Below are positions 62,373 to 64,000 of a stretch of 64,000 nucleotides of DNA, piece after piece. A model generated the notes under the pieces. The model did not search any database. It had not been told where the DNA came from and worked only from the letters and a program-made list of their open reading frames with translations. Position 1 is the stretch's first letter. Each line of letters opens with the position of its first letter. The translations under genes and the position numbers were made by a program. Source of the DNA: Bacteroidia bacterium (GTDB lineage Bacteria; Bacteroidota; Bacteroidia; B-17B0; Aurantibacillaceae); NCBI GenBank assembly GCA_016787445.1, contig JAEUTQ010000055.1, positions 1 through 64,000 on the forward strand. Reading direction: 5' to 3'.

Positions 62373-64000
62373 TTAGATTTTTACTCCAACAATTGTAACA
62401 TCATCCACCTGCTCCAAATCGCTTTTCCATTTCTCCAGGGAAGTTTGGAGAATGCTTTTTTGAACATCCATTGGAAGTTGAGAATTCTCTAAAATTAATT
62501 CCTTAAGATTTTTGTACTTAAACTTTTTACCTCGCGGACCACCAAACTGGTCGGCAAAACCATCCGTTATGAGGTAAATTGAATCTCCCTTATTTATATT
62601 AATTTCTTGTGTCGTAAATGGTGTATTATGGATAAATTTTCCAACCGGCTGTTTGTCGGCTTTGTATTCCACCAATTGATTGTTTGAAATTACCCAAGCA
62701 GGATTATTTGCCCCGGCCCATTTCAGTTCGGTTATTTGATTTTCTTTATTAAAGGTAATCGCAACTAAAGATATATCCATCCCATCCTTCACTTCACTAC
62801 TACTCTTTTCAAACGTTTCGATAACAAACTCACGAACCTGGTCGAGGATCTTTCCCGGATCTTTCAATTTAAATTCATTGACAGCGCGATTTAGCGCATT
62901 ACTGCAAACCACACTTACCATAGCGCCAGGCACACCATGTCCGGTACAATCAGCTGCAGCTAAAAGCAAAGTATCACCCACTTTATTAAGCCAATAAAAA
63001 TCACCTGCTACAATATCCTTAGGTTGATACAAAATAAATGATTCAGGAAAATAATGGCGTAAACTGGCCAATGGCGGCAATATTGCTTCCTGAATTTTCT
63101 TAGCGTATTCAATAGAGTCAAGAACTTCTTTTTTCTTCTCTTCAATGATGGCTTTTTGGTTCTCCACCTCTCGTTTCTGCTCTGATATAATAATAGTTTT
63201 TTTCTTGTTTTCGCGTAAATTCCTGTATATAACAATAGAAAATATAAAAATGATTAAAAACCCAAGTGTAATTACAACGCTGGTAATTTTTTGCCGTTTT
63301 AATTCAGCTTCCTGTGCCTTTTTCTCCCCTAAAAGTGTAAGTTCCTTTTTATCATGTTCTGCCTTTAGCCTGTCTTCTTTTAATTTACTTTCCAAGTCGG
63401 CAAACTTTTTAATTTGTGGTTTGTTAGTAAGGCTATCATTTAATTGAGTGTGCAGCTTATGGTATTGAAAAGCCTTCTCAAAATTTCTCTTTGTTTCATA
63501 CACTTTATATAAGCGACTATAAACATCAAGCACTAAGGTCAAAAACTGATTTTCCTTCGCGATTTCCAGCGCCATTAAAGAATATTTCTCAGAGTTAATA
63601 AAATCATTCTTAGCAAATGAAATTTCAGACAGATTAATATAAGCTTCAGCTTTTAAACTCGGATCCTCTTCCGGAAATTTTGAATTAATAACCTCATCCA
63701 CGAATACTTTCGCTTTATCGAATTGCTTCATGGAATTATAAACTATTGCTTTACTAAGAGTATTCCGTATTATTTCATATTCATGCTCATTTTTCCCAAT
63801 GGATACATAATACTCACTTGATTTGTCAAAATATTTTAAAGCGTCTTCATATTTATTCTGTTGAAAATACATGTAGGCTATGGATGCTGACGTATAGGCT
63901 TCTTGATAAGGATAGTCTGCCTTTTGAGCATAATCAATCGACTTAAACAAATACTCTTCCGCCTTTTTAAATTCACCTTTAGTTGAATAAATTTCTCCTA
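62373..64000 (-). CDS. TPR / SpoIIE-type PP2C phosphatase, 5' end outside the window
   Basis: The frame is open to the right edge. TPRs (GEIYSTKGEFKKAEEYLFKS, YFQQNKYEDALKYFDKS, FAKNDFINSEKYSLMALEIA) are followed by a coiled coil, one membrane helix (VVITLGFLIIFIFSIVIY), a second coiled coil and DSIEYAKKIQEAILPP. The phosphatase core has AGDFYWL, ADCTGHGVPGAMVS, TDGFADQFGGPRGKKFK and VDDVTIVGVKI; a Thr replaces the Cys after DDV. It is first in a tight operon with the gene at 60219-62363. Signal peptide and first TPRs are not visible. Confidence 0.88.
   Translation of the reverse strand, partial: GEIYSTKGEFKKAEEYLFKSIDYAQKADYPYQEAYTSASIAYMYFQQNKYEDALKYFDKSSEYYVSIGKNEHEYEIIRNTLSKAIVYNSMKQFDKAKVFVDEVINSKFPEEDPSLKAEAYINLSEISFAKNDFINSEKYSLMALEIAKENQFLTLVLDVYSRLYKVYETKRNFEKAFQYHKLHTQLNDSLTNKPQIKKFADLESKLKEDRLKAEHDKKELTLLGEKKAQEAELKRQKITSVVITLGFLIIFIFSIVIYRNLRENKKKTIIISEQKREVENQKAIIEEKKKEVLDSIEYAKKIQEAILPPLASLRHYFPESFILYQPKDIVAGDFYWLNKVGDTLLLAAADCTGHGVPGAMVSVVCSNALNRAVNEFKLKDPGKILDQVREFVIETFEKSSSEVKDGMDISLVAITFNKENQITELKWAGANNPAWVISNNQLVEYKADKQPVGKFIHNTPFTTQEININKGDSIYLITDGFADQFGGPRGKKFKYKNLKELILENSQLPMDVQKSILQTSLEKWKSDLEQVDDVTIVGVKI

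Overview
This window looks like chromosomal DNA from a free-living, low-GC member of the Bacteroidota. Five proteins end in type A type-IX-secretion (T9SS) sorting domains and one in a type B (gliding-motility) domain. Three TonB-dependent receptors begin with carboxypeptidase-regulatory-like domains. Several genes have promoters of the Bacteroidota form TTTG/TTG-N19..22-TAnnTTTR, there is little Shine-Dalgarno sequence, and TTG or GTG starts are fairly common. I cannot resolve the order or genus. I saw no rRNA, tRNA, CRISPR array, transposase or prophage.

Layout. 0-7.7 kb: the start of a Tat-exported protein, a T9SS protein, a YciO-type Sua5 homologue, a large T9SS surface protein, aroQ, xerD, ispH and a DnaQ-like exonuclease. 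7.8-16.5 kb: a 1.6-kilo-residue type B surface protein, two tandem exported paralogues, an ABC-F ATPase and a small exported protein whose 3' end is duplicated next to it. 16.7-24.6 kb: three tandem SpoIIAA/STAS-like genes, a LexA/CI-like repressor (HTH plus S24 peptidase) with a dyad operator pair, and, divergent from it, an operon of three SpoIIE-type PP2C phosphatases. 25-34.3 kb: two tandem short ssb genes, then three large minus-strand T9SS proteins, one of them a likely clan GH-A glycosidase. 34.4-51.9 kb: mostly housekeeping (TonB receptors, cobalamin adenosyltransferase, thioesterase, acyltransferase, thiolase, ispF, pgk, dut, a flippase, rfaE2, panD, bestrophin, hppD). 52-64 kb: a second SpoIIE cluster on the minus strand, including a 1751-residue TPR/six-GAF/SpoIIE protein, followed by a TonB-type outer-membrane protein.

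The most distinctive theme is the phosphatase network. Six SpoIIE enzymes share a nearly identical output module: a DSIxYAxxIQ helix, the PP2C metal aspartates, a DQFGGxxGKKFK segment and a DD(V/L)C tail. Their inputs differ: periplasmic TPRs with one membrane helix, a six-helix membrane domain, or cytoplasmic TPRs plus six GAF domains on an almost exact 190-residue period. Three small STAS-like proteins, which could be their substrates, lie 1.2 kb from the first cluster, and the S24 repressor lies between them. I infer a partner-switching or stress-signalling system. No anti-sigma kinase is visible in the window, so the wiring is untested.

A second theme is small-scale duplication at gene 3' ends. 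The tail of the 16.1-kb gene is repeated 141 bp downstream. The tail of the second ssb gene reappears 5.6 kb away. Two terminators have the same stem but reverse-complemented loops.
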